From: Deltaproteobacteria bacterium
GTDB taxonomy: Bacteria > Desulfobacterota > Syntrophia > Syntrophales > UBA2210
Length of the DNA stretch: 64,000 nucleotides
NCBI GenBank assembly: GCA_019313905.1
Contig: JAFDAI010000009.1
Location: 1 to 64,000 of the forward strand
Reading direction: 5' to 3'
Under the pieces are notes generated by a model. That model searched no databases. It was given only the letters and a program-made list of their open reading frames with translations, and had not been told where the DNA came from. Both the position numbers and the translations under genes were made by a program. Positions 1 through 9,742 of the stretch are shown here, piece after piece; the first letter of the stretch is position 1; each line of letters starts with the position of its first letter.

Positions 1-187
1 GTCGGGTAGAAGATACCGACCTGCAAGCCGGTATGAAGATACCATGAGTTATTTGATCAAGCAATAATGATTGAAGAGACTGAATCTGCCGCGTAGCGGC
101 TTACTTGAACCAATAAATCCAGCGGACGCAAAAAGCCGGGTAAAATTCCGGGACAGATAGAGAAACTAACAAAAGGGAGGTTGCTGC

Positions 188-1150
188 ATGGCTACGGAAA
201 TCACCGCTCAGGAGCTTAACACTGAGCTATTCACTAATGAGAAGGTCGGAGAAATCAGGGAAACAGTTGGGGACGGAATGGCGATCAACGCCCTGTCGGG
301 AGGCGTCGATTCATCTGTGGTCACGATGCTCGGGCATAAAGCCCTGGGAGAACGTCTCAGGACCGTCTTTGTGGAAAACGGCCTCATGCGCGCGGGAGAA
401 GCTGAACAGGTTGTGGATTTTTTCCAGAAACTCGGCATTACGGTCGAGGTAGTCGATGCACGCAAAGAGTTCTTCGCCGCGCTGGCCGGAATCACAGATC
501 CGGAAGAGAAGCGCGAGGCGATTACCCAGTCCTTTTATCGAAACGTATTCGGACGCATTGTCAGGGAAAGCGGAGCGAAATACCTCCTCCAGGGGACTAT
601 TCTAACCGATATCGACGAGACTGTTGCGGGGATAAAACGGCAGCACAATGTCTTCGAGCAGCTCGGGATTGACCCGCAGGAGGCTTTCGGCTACCGCATC
701 CTCGAACCGCTCATCCAGCTTCGCAAGGACGGCGTTAGAAAGATTGGCGAGGCCCTCGGGCTTCCGGCTGAATTGTTCAAGCGCATCCCCTTCCCCGGGC
801 CGGCCCTCGCGGCACGCGTGATAGGAGCGGTAACCCCGGAACGCATCGAGACAGTCAGAAAAGCGAATTCGGTTGTCGAGCGGCTGCTCAAAGACACCGG
901 CGCCTTTCAGTACATGGCAATCCTTCATGAAGACCGCGTAACCGGCATGCGCGACGGAAAGCGTGACTTCGGTCAACAGATTGAGGTGCGCTGCTGGGAC
1001 AGCATCGACGCGCGGATCGCAACACCAACGCGGCTTTCATTTGAAATCCTTGAGAAGCTCGCCGGTGAGATTATACGAGAGGTTCCAAGTGTTGTCAGCG
1101 TCACATACAATATAGCGTCAAAGCCCCCCTCAACGATCGAGGCGATCTAA
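188..1150 (+). CDS. GMP synthase-like ATP-pyrophosphatase (PP-loop) protein without glutamine amidotransferase domain
   Basis: SGGVDSSVV PP-loop, FPGPALAARVIG and C-terminal SKPPSTIE as in GuaA C-terminal domain; no GATase domain; RBS gggagg upstream. Confidence 0.85.
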   Translation: MATEITAQELNTELFTNEKVGEIRETVGDGMAINALSGGVDSSVVTMLGHKALGERLRTVFVENGLMRAGEAEQVVDFFQKLGITVEVVDARKEFFAALAGITDPEEKREAITQSFYRNVFGRIVRESGAKYLLQGTILTDIDETVAGIKRQHNVFEQLGIDPQEAFGYRILEPLIQLRKDGVRKIGEALGLPAELFKRIPFPGPALAARVIGAVTPERIETVRKANSVVERLLKDTGAFQYMAILHEDRVTGMRDGKRDFGQQIEVRCWDSIDARIATPTRLSFEILEKLAGEIIREVPSVVSVTYNIASKPPSTIEAI

Positions 1151-1238
1151 CGGCAGTTGAGTATTCGAAAATCCGGGGCGAGGGAATTCCCTCCGGAATA
1201 CCCTCAATACTTTGGGGGAATCTGTTGGAGGTGTGCTC

Positions 1239-2057
1239 ATGGTAAAAATTCGCTGGACCGGCGCCGCGGGAGTTGAGTTTACTGAAGGCGGGAAAACCGT
1301 ATTGATAGATCCCTATCATTCGAGACCCGGAAAGTTCAAGATCTTTTTTGGCCGCCCAGAGCCGAATTCAGACCTGATAGGCAGCTATCTCGAGAAACTG
1401 CCGGGCAGATTATCGGCGATAATAGCGGGGCATACACACTTCGACCATGTCCTTGATATTCCTGAATTCGCAAAGCGCCTTGAATGCCCGCTGATCGGGA
1501 GTAACAGTCTTGAGACACTCATGGCCCTGCATGGAAAACCCGGCATTGTTACCGTGTGCAAGGGGGGTGAGCGAGTTGAGCTGCCGGAAGGCGCAGCAGT
1601 TACCATGATACGGTCAAGACATGGACTGGTTCTTTTCGGGCGAGTGCCCTATCCGGGTGAGATCAACCCTGAAAACCGCCTGCCGATGAGAGCCAGTGAC
1701 TACAGGCTCGGTGACGTCTATATGCCGAAGCTGGAGATGGGAGGAACTGTCTTCATGCACGCCGGAAGCGCAAATTTTATAGAGTCGGAAATCGAGGGGC
1801 ATCATTGCGATGTTCTATTCATGTGCGTTCCGGGGTGGAAGAAGATTCCGGAATATTGCACCCGCCTTCCGGCGATATTGCAGCCAAAGGTCATCGTCCC
1901 CTTTCACTATGATGATTTCTCCTCTCCCATGTCAGAAGACGGCAAGGCAAGAGCCCTGCCCTTTCAGGATATGCCGGGGTTTCTCAAGAGGGTATCCGAA
2001 AGTGCACCCAGGGCTGAAATACGAATGATTCATCCCTTTGAGTCCATGACCGTGTGA
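1239..2057 (+). CDS. MBL-fold metallo-hydrolase
   Basis: HTHFDH motif, UlaG/L-ascorbate-lactonase-like layout; likely start at the internal ATG (MVKIRWTGAAG). Confidence 0.75.
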   Translation: MVKIRWTGAAGVEFTEGGKTVLIDPYHSRPGKFKIFFGRPEPNSDLIGSYLEKLPGRLSAIIAGHTHFDHVLDIPEFAKRLECPLIGSNSLETLMALHGKPGIVTVCKGGERVELPEGAAVTMIRSRHGLVLFGRVPYPGEINPENRLPMRASDYRLGDVYMPKLEMGGTVFMHAGSANFIESEIEGHHCDVLFMCVPGWKKIPEYCTRLPAILQPKVIVPFHYDDFSSPMSEDGKARALPFQDMPGFLKRVSESAPRAEIRMIHPFESMTV

Positions 2058-2076
2058 CCACTCTTGCGAAGGAACG

Positions 2077-2147
2077 GCTCAACAGATTAAACGCGAACTG
2101 GTAAATCGCCAAGGCTATTTACCAGCCGGTTAAGCTGGGCGTTTACC
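2077..2147 (+). other. putative integron attC site (attC1)
   Basis: R'' GCTCAAC (fits RYYYAAC), CAGaTTAA/TTAAgCTG and CTGGTAAAT/ATTTACCAG pairings, ends GGCGTTTACC. Confidence 0.5.
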
Positions 2148-2152
2148 TCTGA

Positions 2153-3106
2153 TTGAAAAATTGGGAGAGTCCAAAGTTGACAAATATATTACAAGGTCAG
2201 CAAAAGGTTTTAGGTTATTTTTTTGCCATCGGAGCAACCGCTCTCTGGTCGGGAAATTTTATTATTGCACGCGGTCTCGCAGAGAGCATCTCGCCGATAA
2301 ACCTAGCTTTTTTTAGATGGGTTGTTGCGGTGGTTGTGTTTTTACCTTTTGCATTAAAACCGCTTATTGCCGAAAGGGAAATTCTCAAAAATAATCTTCC
2401 TTATCTTTTAATTACTTCATTGCTTGGAATTACAATATTCAATACCTTAATATATCTTGCCGGTCATACAACTACGGCAATCAATCTTTCTTTAATATCC
2501 ATTACCTTCCCAATTTTTATCGTTATTTTTTCTCGCATTATTTTTGGTGAGCTTATCACCCTTAACAGGGGGATCGGAATTATATTGGTTATTTTGGGAG
2601 TTGTTACACTGATTTCCAAAGGAGATTTTTCTCGTATTTTAAGTATTTCTTTTGCAATAGGTGATGTCTGGATGCTCATGGCTGCAATAATATTTGCTAT
2701 CTACAGCATTCTATTAAAACACAAGCCAAAACAGCTAAGTATCTGGGCATTCCAGTTAAGCACATTCATTTTGGGACTCATTTTTCTATTTCCGTTCTTT
2801 ATTTGGGAATATGTAACACTTCCTTCCGTCGAATTTGATACAAAGACAATTCTTTCAATTTTTTACGTAGGCGTTTTTGCTTCTCTGTCGGCTTTCGTTC
2901 TATGGAATAAGGCAATCATGATGGTTGGCCCCTCAAAAGCAGGAATGATTTACTACACATTGCCCCTTTTCAGTGGACTTTTGGCATACTTCTTTTTACA
3001 AGAAAATATCACCACAATGCACATATACAGCGCCTTACTTATTGTATCAGGTATTCTTACTGCTAATTATGAATCCAAACTGGCAAAGCTTGTTGCCAAG
3101 AATTAA
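2153..3106 (+). CDS. DMT/EamA family transporter
   Basis: 10-TM hydrophobic profile, ALWSGNFIIARG and repeated EamA halves; exact start uncertain. Confidence 0.8.
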   Translation: MKNWESPKLTNILQGQQKVLGYFFAIGATALWSGNFIIARGLAESISPINLAFFRWVVAVVVFLPFALKPLIAEREILKNNLPYLLITSLLGITIFNTLIYLAGHTTTAINLSLISITFPIFIVIFSRIIFGELITLNRGIGIILVILGVVTLISKGDFSRILSISFAIGDVWMLMAAIIFAIYSILLKHKPKQLSIWAFQLSTFILGLIFLFPFFIWEYVTLPSVEFDTKTILSIFYVGVFASLSAFVLWNKAIMMVGPSKAGMIYYTLPLFSGLLAYFFLQENITTMHIYSALLIVSGILTANYESKLAKLVAKN

Positions 3107-3121
3107 CATGGAGAGAATACT

Positions 3122-3961
3122 GTGAATATTCGGAAAGTCACATCGTTGACTATGCTAATTTCGTTTGTGCTTTGCATTCTGACAAGCGTCGTGCTTTACA
3201 TTGTACCATATGGCCGTGTCGTAGATTGGTCAAATTGGCAGCTATGGGGTTTAAGCAAGGCACAATGGAGCGAATTACATATTAATTTAGGTATTCTTCT
3301 TTTATTAGCCGGATTCCTGCATATCTATTATAATTGGAAACCAATAACTGTTTATTTAAAAAACAAATCAAAACAAATGAAGGTGTTTACTGTAAATTTT
3401 AATATTGCTTTGATACTTACCCTTATTGTTGGTCTCGGTACTTATTTTCAAATTCCACCAATGAGCACAATAATTAATATTAGCGAATCAATAAAGGATT
3501 CGGCTGGTATTAAGCACGGCGAACCACCTTATGGCCATGCCGAGCTTTCCTCCTTAAAAACGTTTACCAAAAAGGTTGATCTTGATCTAGCCAAAAGTAT
3601 AGCGTTGCTACGGCAGGCCAATATCCAATTTGAAAATGAAACACAAACCATTAATGACATCGCAAAGGAAAACAACCTTACACCAAAACAGGTGCATGAG
3701 ATTATTAAACCCGTAACTCAAAAAAATGACAACGGTGAACATGCAGTTTTTCCAGACTCACAACCCTCCGGTTTTGGCAGAAAGAAACTTGCCGAGGTTT
3801 GCACTGATTTCGGTTTGGATCTCGCAGATACAATGGATGCCTTGTCCAAAAAAGGGATAAAAGCTGAGCCAGCACAAAGCATTAAGGAAATTGCAGCAAT
3901 AAACAATGTGGAACCAATGGCTATCTTTGATATAATCAGAGATGCAATCAACGGTTCTTAA
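3122..3961 (+). CDS. DUF4405-type membrane protein
   Basis: N-terminal TM helices with ELHINLGILLLLAGFLHIYYNWKP, typical of DUF4405 proteins; GTG start. Confidence 0.6.
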   Translation: MNIRKVTSLTMLISFVLCILTSVVLYIVPYGRVVDWSNWQLWGLSKAQWSELHINLGILLLLAGFLHIYYNWKPITVYLKNKSKQMKVFTVNFNIALILTLIVGLGTYFQIPPMSTIINISESIKDSAGIKHGEPPYGHAELSSLKTFTKKVDLDLAKSIALLRQANIQFENETQTINDIAKENNLTPKQVHEIIKPVTQKNDNGEHAVFPDSQPSGFGRKKLAEVCTDFGLDLADTMDALSKKGIKAEPAQSIKEIAAINNVEPMAIFDIIRDAINGS

Positions 3962-3994
3962 CCTATGTAAAACAATAAAGGGGAACAAAGGAGT

Positions 3995-4080
3995 GTCGAA
4001 CAATCGCATGCACTCGGGCAGCAAGAAGCGCCTCTTGTTCCTCGCTTTGCTTTTTGCTGCCGCTGAGTATGGCGTTATGT
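3995..4080 (+). other. putative integron attC site (attC2)
   Basis: GTCGAACAATCGCATGCACTCGGGCAGCAAgAAGC ... GCTTtTTGCTGCCGCTGAGTATGGCGTTATGT; imperfect inverted repeat of about 86 bp with AAC/GCGTT ends. Confidence 0.55.
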
Positions 4081-4112
4081 TTTTTTTATAATTTAACCAG
4101 GGAGAGAAAATA

Positions 4113-5285
4113 ATGTTTTTTGCAGATAAACCATACGTCTCAGAAATTTTCAAAATGACTGTCAGAGATAATGCTATCCCTGTAGTCGGTACAGATATAA
4201 CAAAAGAGTTGGGCCTTTATAGCGGGACAAAAGTAATTAGTGAAAATAGAGCTGTTGAAATGGCTCAAGAGTCAGATAATCTTACAATTTATACTACATC
4301 TGAAAATTCAATTGGCTGGATATCGAATCATTTAGCCTTTAGTGATCTTCCTGAGAAAATAGAGTTATTTAAAGACAAGTTGAAATTTCGTGAACTGACA
4401 AAATCAATTTTTCCGAACTTCTACTTCAAAGAGGTCCGCATTGAAGATTTAAAAAAGATTCAATTTAGCGAATTGCCTGTACCATTTATCATCAAACCGG
4501 CTGTTGGCTTTATGAGCATGGGGGTTTATAAGGTTTCAAATTTCGAGGAGTGGACTGACGCAATTGATTCAATAATTGCAGAAATAGATCAAATTAAGGA
4601 TTTATACCCCGCTGAGGTGTTAGACACCGATTCATTTATTATTGAACAATGTATTAATGGAGATGAATTTGCTGTTGATGCATATTATAATTCGATTGGT
4701 GAACCGGTTATTCTAAACATACTGAACCATACTTTTTCTTCAGATACCGATGTCAGTGACAGGGTTTACATCTCATCCAAAAAAATTATCGAAAGTAATC
4801 TTAAAGAATTTACAGAGTTTGCAGAAAAAATTGGCAATCTAGCCGGAGTAAAAAACTTTCCTGTACATATTGAGCTTAGAAGAGACAACAATGGTACTTT
4901 ATTACCTATCGAAGTTAATCCGATGCGGTTTGGTGGCTGGTGTACTACCGCGGATATATCCTTCCTGGCCTATGGATTTAATCCATACTTATACTATTAC
5001 ACAGGGGAAAAGCCTGATTGGTCCGAAATTCTTAAGGGAAAAGAAGGAAAACTATTTTGTATTATCGTTTTGGATAATTCGACTGGTATATCTACAGATA
5101 AGATTACATCATTTAATTATGACAAATTACTTGCAAAATTTGAGAAGCCAATGGATCTAAGAAAAATTGATTTCCAAGAATATCCTGTCTTTGGTTTCCT
5201 GTTCACGGAAACCAGGGAAGAGAATTTTATTGAACTTAAAAACATACTGGATTCAGACCTGAATGAATTTATATCAACAAAATAA
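4113..5285 (+). CDS. ATP-grasp domain protein
   Basis: PFIIKPAVGFMSMGVYKV, DSFIIEQCINGDEFAVDAYY, EVNPMRFGG: ATP-grasp signatures. Confidence 0.75.
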   Translation: MFFADKPYVSEIFKMTVRDNAIPVVGTDITKELGLYSGTKVISENRAVEMAQESDNLTIYTTSENSIGWISNHLAFSDLPEKIELFKDKLKFRELTKSIFPNFYFKEVRIEDLKKIQFSELPVPFIIKPAVGFMSMGVYKVSNFEEWTDAIDSIIAEIDQIKDLYPAEVLDTDSFIIEQCINGDEFAVDAYYNSIGEPVILNILNHTFSSDTDVSDRVYISSKKIIESNLKEFTEFAEKIGNLAGVKNFPVHIELRRDNNGTLLPIEVNPMRFGGWCTTADISFLAYGFNPYLYYYTGEKPDWSEILKGKEGKLFCIIVLDNSTGISTDKITSFNYDKLLAKFEKPMDLRKIDFQEYPVFGFLFTETREENFIELKNILDSDLNEFISTK

Positions 5286-5335
5286 AATAGCATAACAATA
5301 CAAAGGTTATAAAAATTGAACCGAAAGAAGAAAAG

Positions 5336-5974
5336 ATGAAGATAGTCCTATGGGGTGCAACGGGGCTGACGGGCCGTGAGGTTCTCGGCCAGGCGCTGGA
5401 GGGTGGACACGAAGTTAAGGCAGTCGCTCGCAATCCAGAGCAGATCGAAGTAGAACACGCTAACTTGACTGTCGTTCGGGGCGATGCGCTCAACCCCAAA
5501 TCGGTGCAGGAGGCCATCGCTGGAGGGGAGGTTGTCATCAGTACGTTAGGAAGCGGTGCCACTCTCATGCAGGCCCGCAAGCCGACGACCATCTACTCCG
5601 AGGGCTTTGCCAACATCGTTGCAGCCATGCGCAAACACGCCATCCGCCGCTTCATCGCACTCGTAGCGGTCGGGACGGTACCCGATCCAAACGAGCCGCT
5701 TATCCATAAGCGATTCATCAGGCCTATCCTTCGAGCTAACTACGACGACATAAGAAAGGCCGAAAACGTCCTGGCCGGTTGCGATGACCTGGACTGGATA
5801 GGCATTCGTCCTGTGCGGCCGATGAATACCCCTCGAACCGGCAAGTACCGCACTGCCGTCGACATTCTGCCCCCTGGTGGCGTCGAAATCAGCCGAGCGG
5901 ACGTGGCGGAATTGATTCTGAAGCAGTTGTACACCGACGAGCATCTACGGAGCTATTTGACAATCGCCTACTGA
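5336..5974 (+). CDS. NAD(P)-binding (NmrA/SDR-like) oxidoreductase
   Basis: MKIVLWGATGLTGREVLGQAL Rossmann start. Confidence 0.8.
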   Translation: MKIVLWGATGLTGREVLGQALEGGHEVKAVARNPEQIEVEHANLTVVRGDALNPKSVQEAIAGGEVVISTLGSGATLMQARKPTTIYSEGFANIVAAMRKHAIRRFIALVAVGTVPDPNEPLIHKRFIRPILRANYDDIRKAENVLAGCDDLDWIGIRPVRPMNTPRTGKYRTAVDILPPGGVEISRADVAELILKQLYTDEHLRSYLTIAY

Positions 5975-6155
5975 TTTCGAGACTTGGTGACCATTGCTGT
6001 TCTAGGCAAGACCCTTATTCATTACAGAAATAGATTAGGAGCACAAAACCACAAGGGAAGGAAGTGTCTGCATTCTTTAAGACATATTGAATCTTTATTG
6101 ACGCTGAATGATTTCCCCTCCCGATCTCTTCTGAGCCCCCTGTATTCCTGAGAGA

Positions 6156-7706
6156 TTACTCCCCCAGTTCCTCTTTCAGTTCCCGTTTGAGAATCTTGCC
6201 GGACGGGTTCTTTGGGAGCTTGTCGGTTATCACGATCTTTTTGGGGCATTTGAATCCTGCCAGGCGCTCTTTGCTGTAGGTGATCAGCTCCTTCTCGGTG
6301 ATCGATGCATCCTTTCTCGGTACGACCACGGCAGCCACCACCTCGATCCATTTAGGATCGGGCAATCCGATGACTGCCACCTCCTCGACAGCGGGATGCT
6401 GGTATAAAACCTCTTCAACCTCCCTGGATGCCACGTTTTCTCCGCCGGTTTTGATCATGTCCTTTTTGCGGTCCACAACGTAAAGATACCCGTCTTCATC
6501 AAATTTACCGAGATCACCACTGTGAAACCAGCCAAAGGCAAAGGCCTCTTTGGTCTTTTCCTCATCGTTGAGATAACCGGTCATAACGTGGCCGGAGCGG
6601 TGTACGATCTCGCCTACCGTGCCAACAGGGACAAAATTTCCTTCATCAGCCATCAGCCGGGTTTCGACATTCAGGACCGGCTTTCCTGCAGATCCCGGTT
6701 TCAGGAGCTGATCGTGAGGTTTCAGGATGGTTGCGACCGGCCCCATCTCCGTCTGTCCGTAGTAGTTCCAGAGTTTAAGATCATGGAAGATTACGGAGAG
6801 TTGCTTGATGATCTCTACCGGCATTATACTTGCGCCGTATGCGGCCTTCTTAAGACTGCCGTGATTGTGATTTTTGAATTCCGGGTGATTCAGGATCCCG
6901 ATCCAGACCGTCGGCGGGGCAAACATGTGGGTAATCTGGAATTTCTCGATGGATGTGATCATCTCCAGGGGGTCTGCCTTGTGCATGATAACATTGGTTG
7001 CACCGATGTACAGGTACGGCATGAGAAAGCAATGAAGCTGTGCGCAGTGGAAAAGAGGCAGGGCATGCAGGCTTACATCATCTGTCTCGTATTGGCCGTC
7101 AAAGATACAGCTGAGGTACTGCGACATGAGTGCCCGGTGAGAGAGCATGGCGCCTTTGGGCTTCGATTCTGTTCCGCTGGTATAGGGGATTTGGGCGATA
7201 TCCTCCGCGCTGACTTCCACCTGCGGTTCATCATAGGGCATGGTTTTCATTTCCGCTATCAGGTTGAAATATCCGTCAGGTTCGATGGAATCCCCAAGGG
7301 GGATAAACCCCCACTTTTCCACTGTGGTGAACTCTGCCTGAGACTGTGCGATGATCGGATAAAGTGCATCCTCGACAATGAAGATCTTAGACCCTGAATG
7401 GTTTGCGATGTATGCAATCTCTTCGGCGTTCAGCATGTAGTTGATCGGGACCTGGATAGCGCCGATCTTGGCAAGCCCGAGCATGCTGATAGGATAGTAA
7501 TGAGAGTTGTATGCATAGATCGCTACGCGATCTCCCTTTTTTATGCCGTATTTCATCATGAGAAGGGCGAAGCGACGTGCCTCGCGCTCGAGATCATAAA
7601 ATGAAAGCTTCACGTCGCGAAAGATAATGGCGGTTTTGTCGCCGTATTTAGTTGCTGCTCTCCTAGCCATATCACCGATCGTGTCACGGTTGATAATATT
7701 TCCCAT
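6156..7706 (-). CDS. AMP-binding acyl-CoA synthetase/ligase
   Basis: YTSGTESKPKGAMLSH, GYLNDEEKT, GWFHSGDLG, KFDEDGYLYVVDRKKDMIKTGGENV, NPSGKILKREL. Confidence 0.92.
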   Translation of the reverse strand: MGNIINRDTIGDMARRAATKYGDKTAIIFRDVKLSFYDLEREARRFALLMMKYGIKKGDRVAIYAYNSHYYPISMLGLAKIGAIQVPINYMLNAEEIAYIANHSGSKIFIVEDALYPIIAQSQAEFTTVEKWGFIPLGDSIEPDGYFNLIAEMKTMPYDEPQVEVSAEDIAQIPYTSGTESKPKGAMLSHRALMSQYLSCIFDGQYETDDVSLHALPLFHCAQLHCFLMPYLYIGATNVIMHKADPLEMITSIEKFQITHMFAPPTVWIGILNHPEFKNHNHGSLKKAAYGASIMPVEIIKQLSVIFHDLKLWNYYGQTEMGPVATILKPHDQLLKPGSAGKPVLNVETRLMADEGNFVPVGTVGEIVHRSGHVMTGYLNDEEKTKEAFAFGWFHSGDLGKFDEDGYLYVVDRKKDMIKTGGENVASREVEEVLYQHPAVEEVAVIGLPDPKWIEVVAAVVVPRKDASITEKELITYSKERLAGFKCPKKIVITDKLPKNPSGKILKRELKEELGE

Positions 7707-7762
7707 AATCCAGTCCCTTTTCTTAAGGGCTCAAGCAGCCCTTTCATTTTTTTCGATGGCGA

Positions 7763-7791
7763 AGTATAATTGATGTTAATCCATGTGTCAA
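7763..7791 (-). promoter_or_regulatory. sigma-70-type promoter for the acyl-CoA ligase
   Basis: minus strand TTGACA-N17-TATACT, about 57 bp upstream of the ORF start. Confidence 0.55.
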
Positions 7792-8006
7792 TTTGTATGG
7801 TTGGCCTATATGCCCAACTTCATTCATGCTCCACGATGATGCCGGGGCCGGGTTGTTCTCCGAGGACGTTCCCTGTATTCATGGGCAAAGACAAGATTCC
7901 CGGCACTGAAATAATCAGGAACAAGGGAAAGGATGCGCGAGCATATCCCGCCTATGCCTATGCCTAACGCTGTAAGGATGGTAAATTTTAGTTGGAGAAA
8001 CAAATT

Positions 8007-9161
8007 ATGATGAAGTTAATAAAAAAACCTTTAATAACTATATCGATTCTGACTGCAATCATCTTTGTTGTAACAGCTGCTGGTGGATGTGCGAAGAGCT
8101 ATAAAAAGCCTCCAGCTTTTAGCCAGGAGCAGTATTTAATTCTTATGGACAAAGCCCTCGATGCGATTATTGAAAAGTGCCGCAAACAACCGCAACATCG
8201 GCTTATCTTCAGTGCTAACTTGTTCTTTGCCCACGAAGTTTGCATCAAAAATATGCCATTGGAAACTCTCAAAAAATATGTTGACGCATTAAAAGAAGCC
8301 GGTGTTCACCGCATTGACATCAACATGGGGCTTTTCCCATGGCTGGATAATCACCAGGAAACTATCCAAAAATACGATGCTCTTATACGTCATATTCGTC
8401 AAGCCAGGCTACAACTCGCCATCAATCCTCAGTATTCGGTGATGTATCATAAGTTTAAAGAGTTTGATGATTGGAAAACTGCGGCACTTAAAGTTTATCC
8501 TGAAATTGTCCGACGCTATCAGCCAGATATTTTTGTGGTGGTGCATGAACCCACTGTGATGAATGGACGGATGGACATTAATGTGAGCCCAAAAAAGTGG
8601 CGTGACTTCATACGGCAGGCAGCTATGGCCGTTAAAGAGGTGTCACCGGGAAGCCGATGCGGGGCAGGAATAGTAGTGGCTCTGCAGTCCGAGTGGAAAT
8701 ATTTTGATGAGTTCTTAACACTTGAGGAACTCGACATCATCACTTTTGACATCTATGCAATTAAAGGTCTTGATGCAGCAAATAAGATGATTGCTCAAGC
8801 GAAGAAACAGGGCAAGGGTGTTTATATTGAGGAGACATGGCGACCGGCGTATCATGTGCCACGGGCAGGCAAAACTGAGACGTTGGATGCCATAAGTGCC
8901 AAGGGAATTGGCAATGAAGTATTTCAAGCACTCGATGCCAAGTGGCTTGAGACGATGGCGTTTTACGCAGGTACGTGGGGTCTTGAGGCGGTAACGCCTT
9001 TCTGGACGCAAACTTTTTTTAAGTATGTTGAGGAAGGCGGCAATGCGCTGGGTCCAAATTATAACCAGCAGGTCATAGAGGCAATCAACAAAGGGGAGCG
9101 TACTAAGACATTTGAGGCTTTTAAAACAATAATTCAGCAGAAAGGGAAGATTATTGAGTGA
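8007..9161 (+). CDS. lipoprotein, TIM-barrel/glycosidase-like, function unknown
   Basis: signal with lipobox TAAGGC (MMKLIKKPLITISILTAIIFVVTAAGGCAKS); body resembles (beta/alpha)8 sugar hydrolases. Confidence 0.55.
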   Translation: MMKLIKKPLITISILTAIIFVVTAAGGCAKSYKKPPAFSQEQYLILMDKALDAIIEKCRKQPQHRLIFSANLFFAHEVCIKNMPLETLKKYVDALKEAGVHRIDINMGLFPWLDNHQETIQKYDALIRHIRQARLQLAINPQYSVMYHKFKEFDDWKTAALKVYPEIVRRYQPDIFVVVHEPTVMNGRMDINVSPKKWRDFIRQAAMAVKEVSPGSRCGAGIVVALQSEWKYFDEFLTLEELDIITFDIYAIKGLDAANKMIAQAKKQGKGVYIEETWRPAYHVPRAGKTETLDAISAKGIGNEVFQALDAKWLETMAFYAGTWGLEAVTPFWTQTFFKYVEEGGNALGPNYNQQVIEAINKGERTKTFEAFKTIIQQKGKIIE

Positions 9162-9206
9162 CACTCTGCCTAAATATTTAACAAATAGAATCTAAAAAGG
9201 ATTTGA

Positions 9207-9608
9207 ATGTACACGTTCCTTGATTATTTCTTCAACGTATTCCATGACAGCTTGGTTCTATTTAGTCTAACCGGTTGGGCGTGGAAAAGGACACGACGCA
9301 TACATTTGATAACTACTGGCCTGACTATCTTGTCTTGGTTCGGTTTAGGAGTATTTTGCGGTTGGGGCTACTGCCCTTCTACGGACTGGCATTGGGGGGT
9401 CAAGCGTGAACTCGGAGAGACTAACCTGCCGAATTCATACGTCAAGTACTATGTAGATAAACTAACAGGATTTACATGGGACCCTTTGGTAGTGGACACG
9501 GCAGTCTTGATTCTGGGTCTCTTGGCATTTGCTCTGTCATGTTGGCTCAACTTGCGGCACTATAATTCTCGTCGGGATGCACGGCACTATGATTCATCGT
9601 TGAGGTGA
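9207..9608 (+). CDS. DUF2784-type membrane protein
   Basis: small multi-TM protein with CxWGYCPSTDWHW motif. Confidence 0.65.
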   Translation: MYTFLDYFFNVFHDSLVLFSLTGWAWKRTRRIHLITTGLTILSWFGLGVFCGWGYCPSTDWHWGVKRELGETNLPNSYVKYYVDKLTGFTWDPLVVDTAVLILGLLAFALSCWLNLRHYNSRRDARHYDSSLR

Positions 9609-9742
9609 CATCGCAAGATTTCGTATAACCGGGTGCTGTCCCTGACGGGAAAAACTATGCGGTTTTCCTTAAAAGCAGTTGCGGGTATGAAAGTTCGGTG
9701 GCCAACAGGTTAGCTCCACGTTTTATGTGAGGAGGCTAAAAT

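Noticed and set aside
1-187. Near-direct repeat GGTAGAAGATACC / GGTATGAAGATACC and GCCGCGTAGCGGC hairpin at the left edge
   Set aside because: Only two short imperfect copies; not a CRISPR or convincing element, and flank is missing.
6522-7397. 291-aa plus-strand ORF
   Set aside because: Antisense to the AMP-binding ligase, which has all family motifs; shadow ORF.
7955-7990. GCCTAAC R''-like heptad upstream of the lipoprotein gene
   Set aside because: Fits RYYYAAC but has no matching R' or cassette start; occurs next to a CCTATG microrepeat, likely chance.
9610-9735. Possible attC after the DUF2784 gene (GTATAACCGGG ... CAGGTTAGCT)
   Set aside because: Only a simple hairpin (GGAAAAAC/GGTTTTCC) is present; R boxes do not fit.
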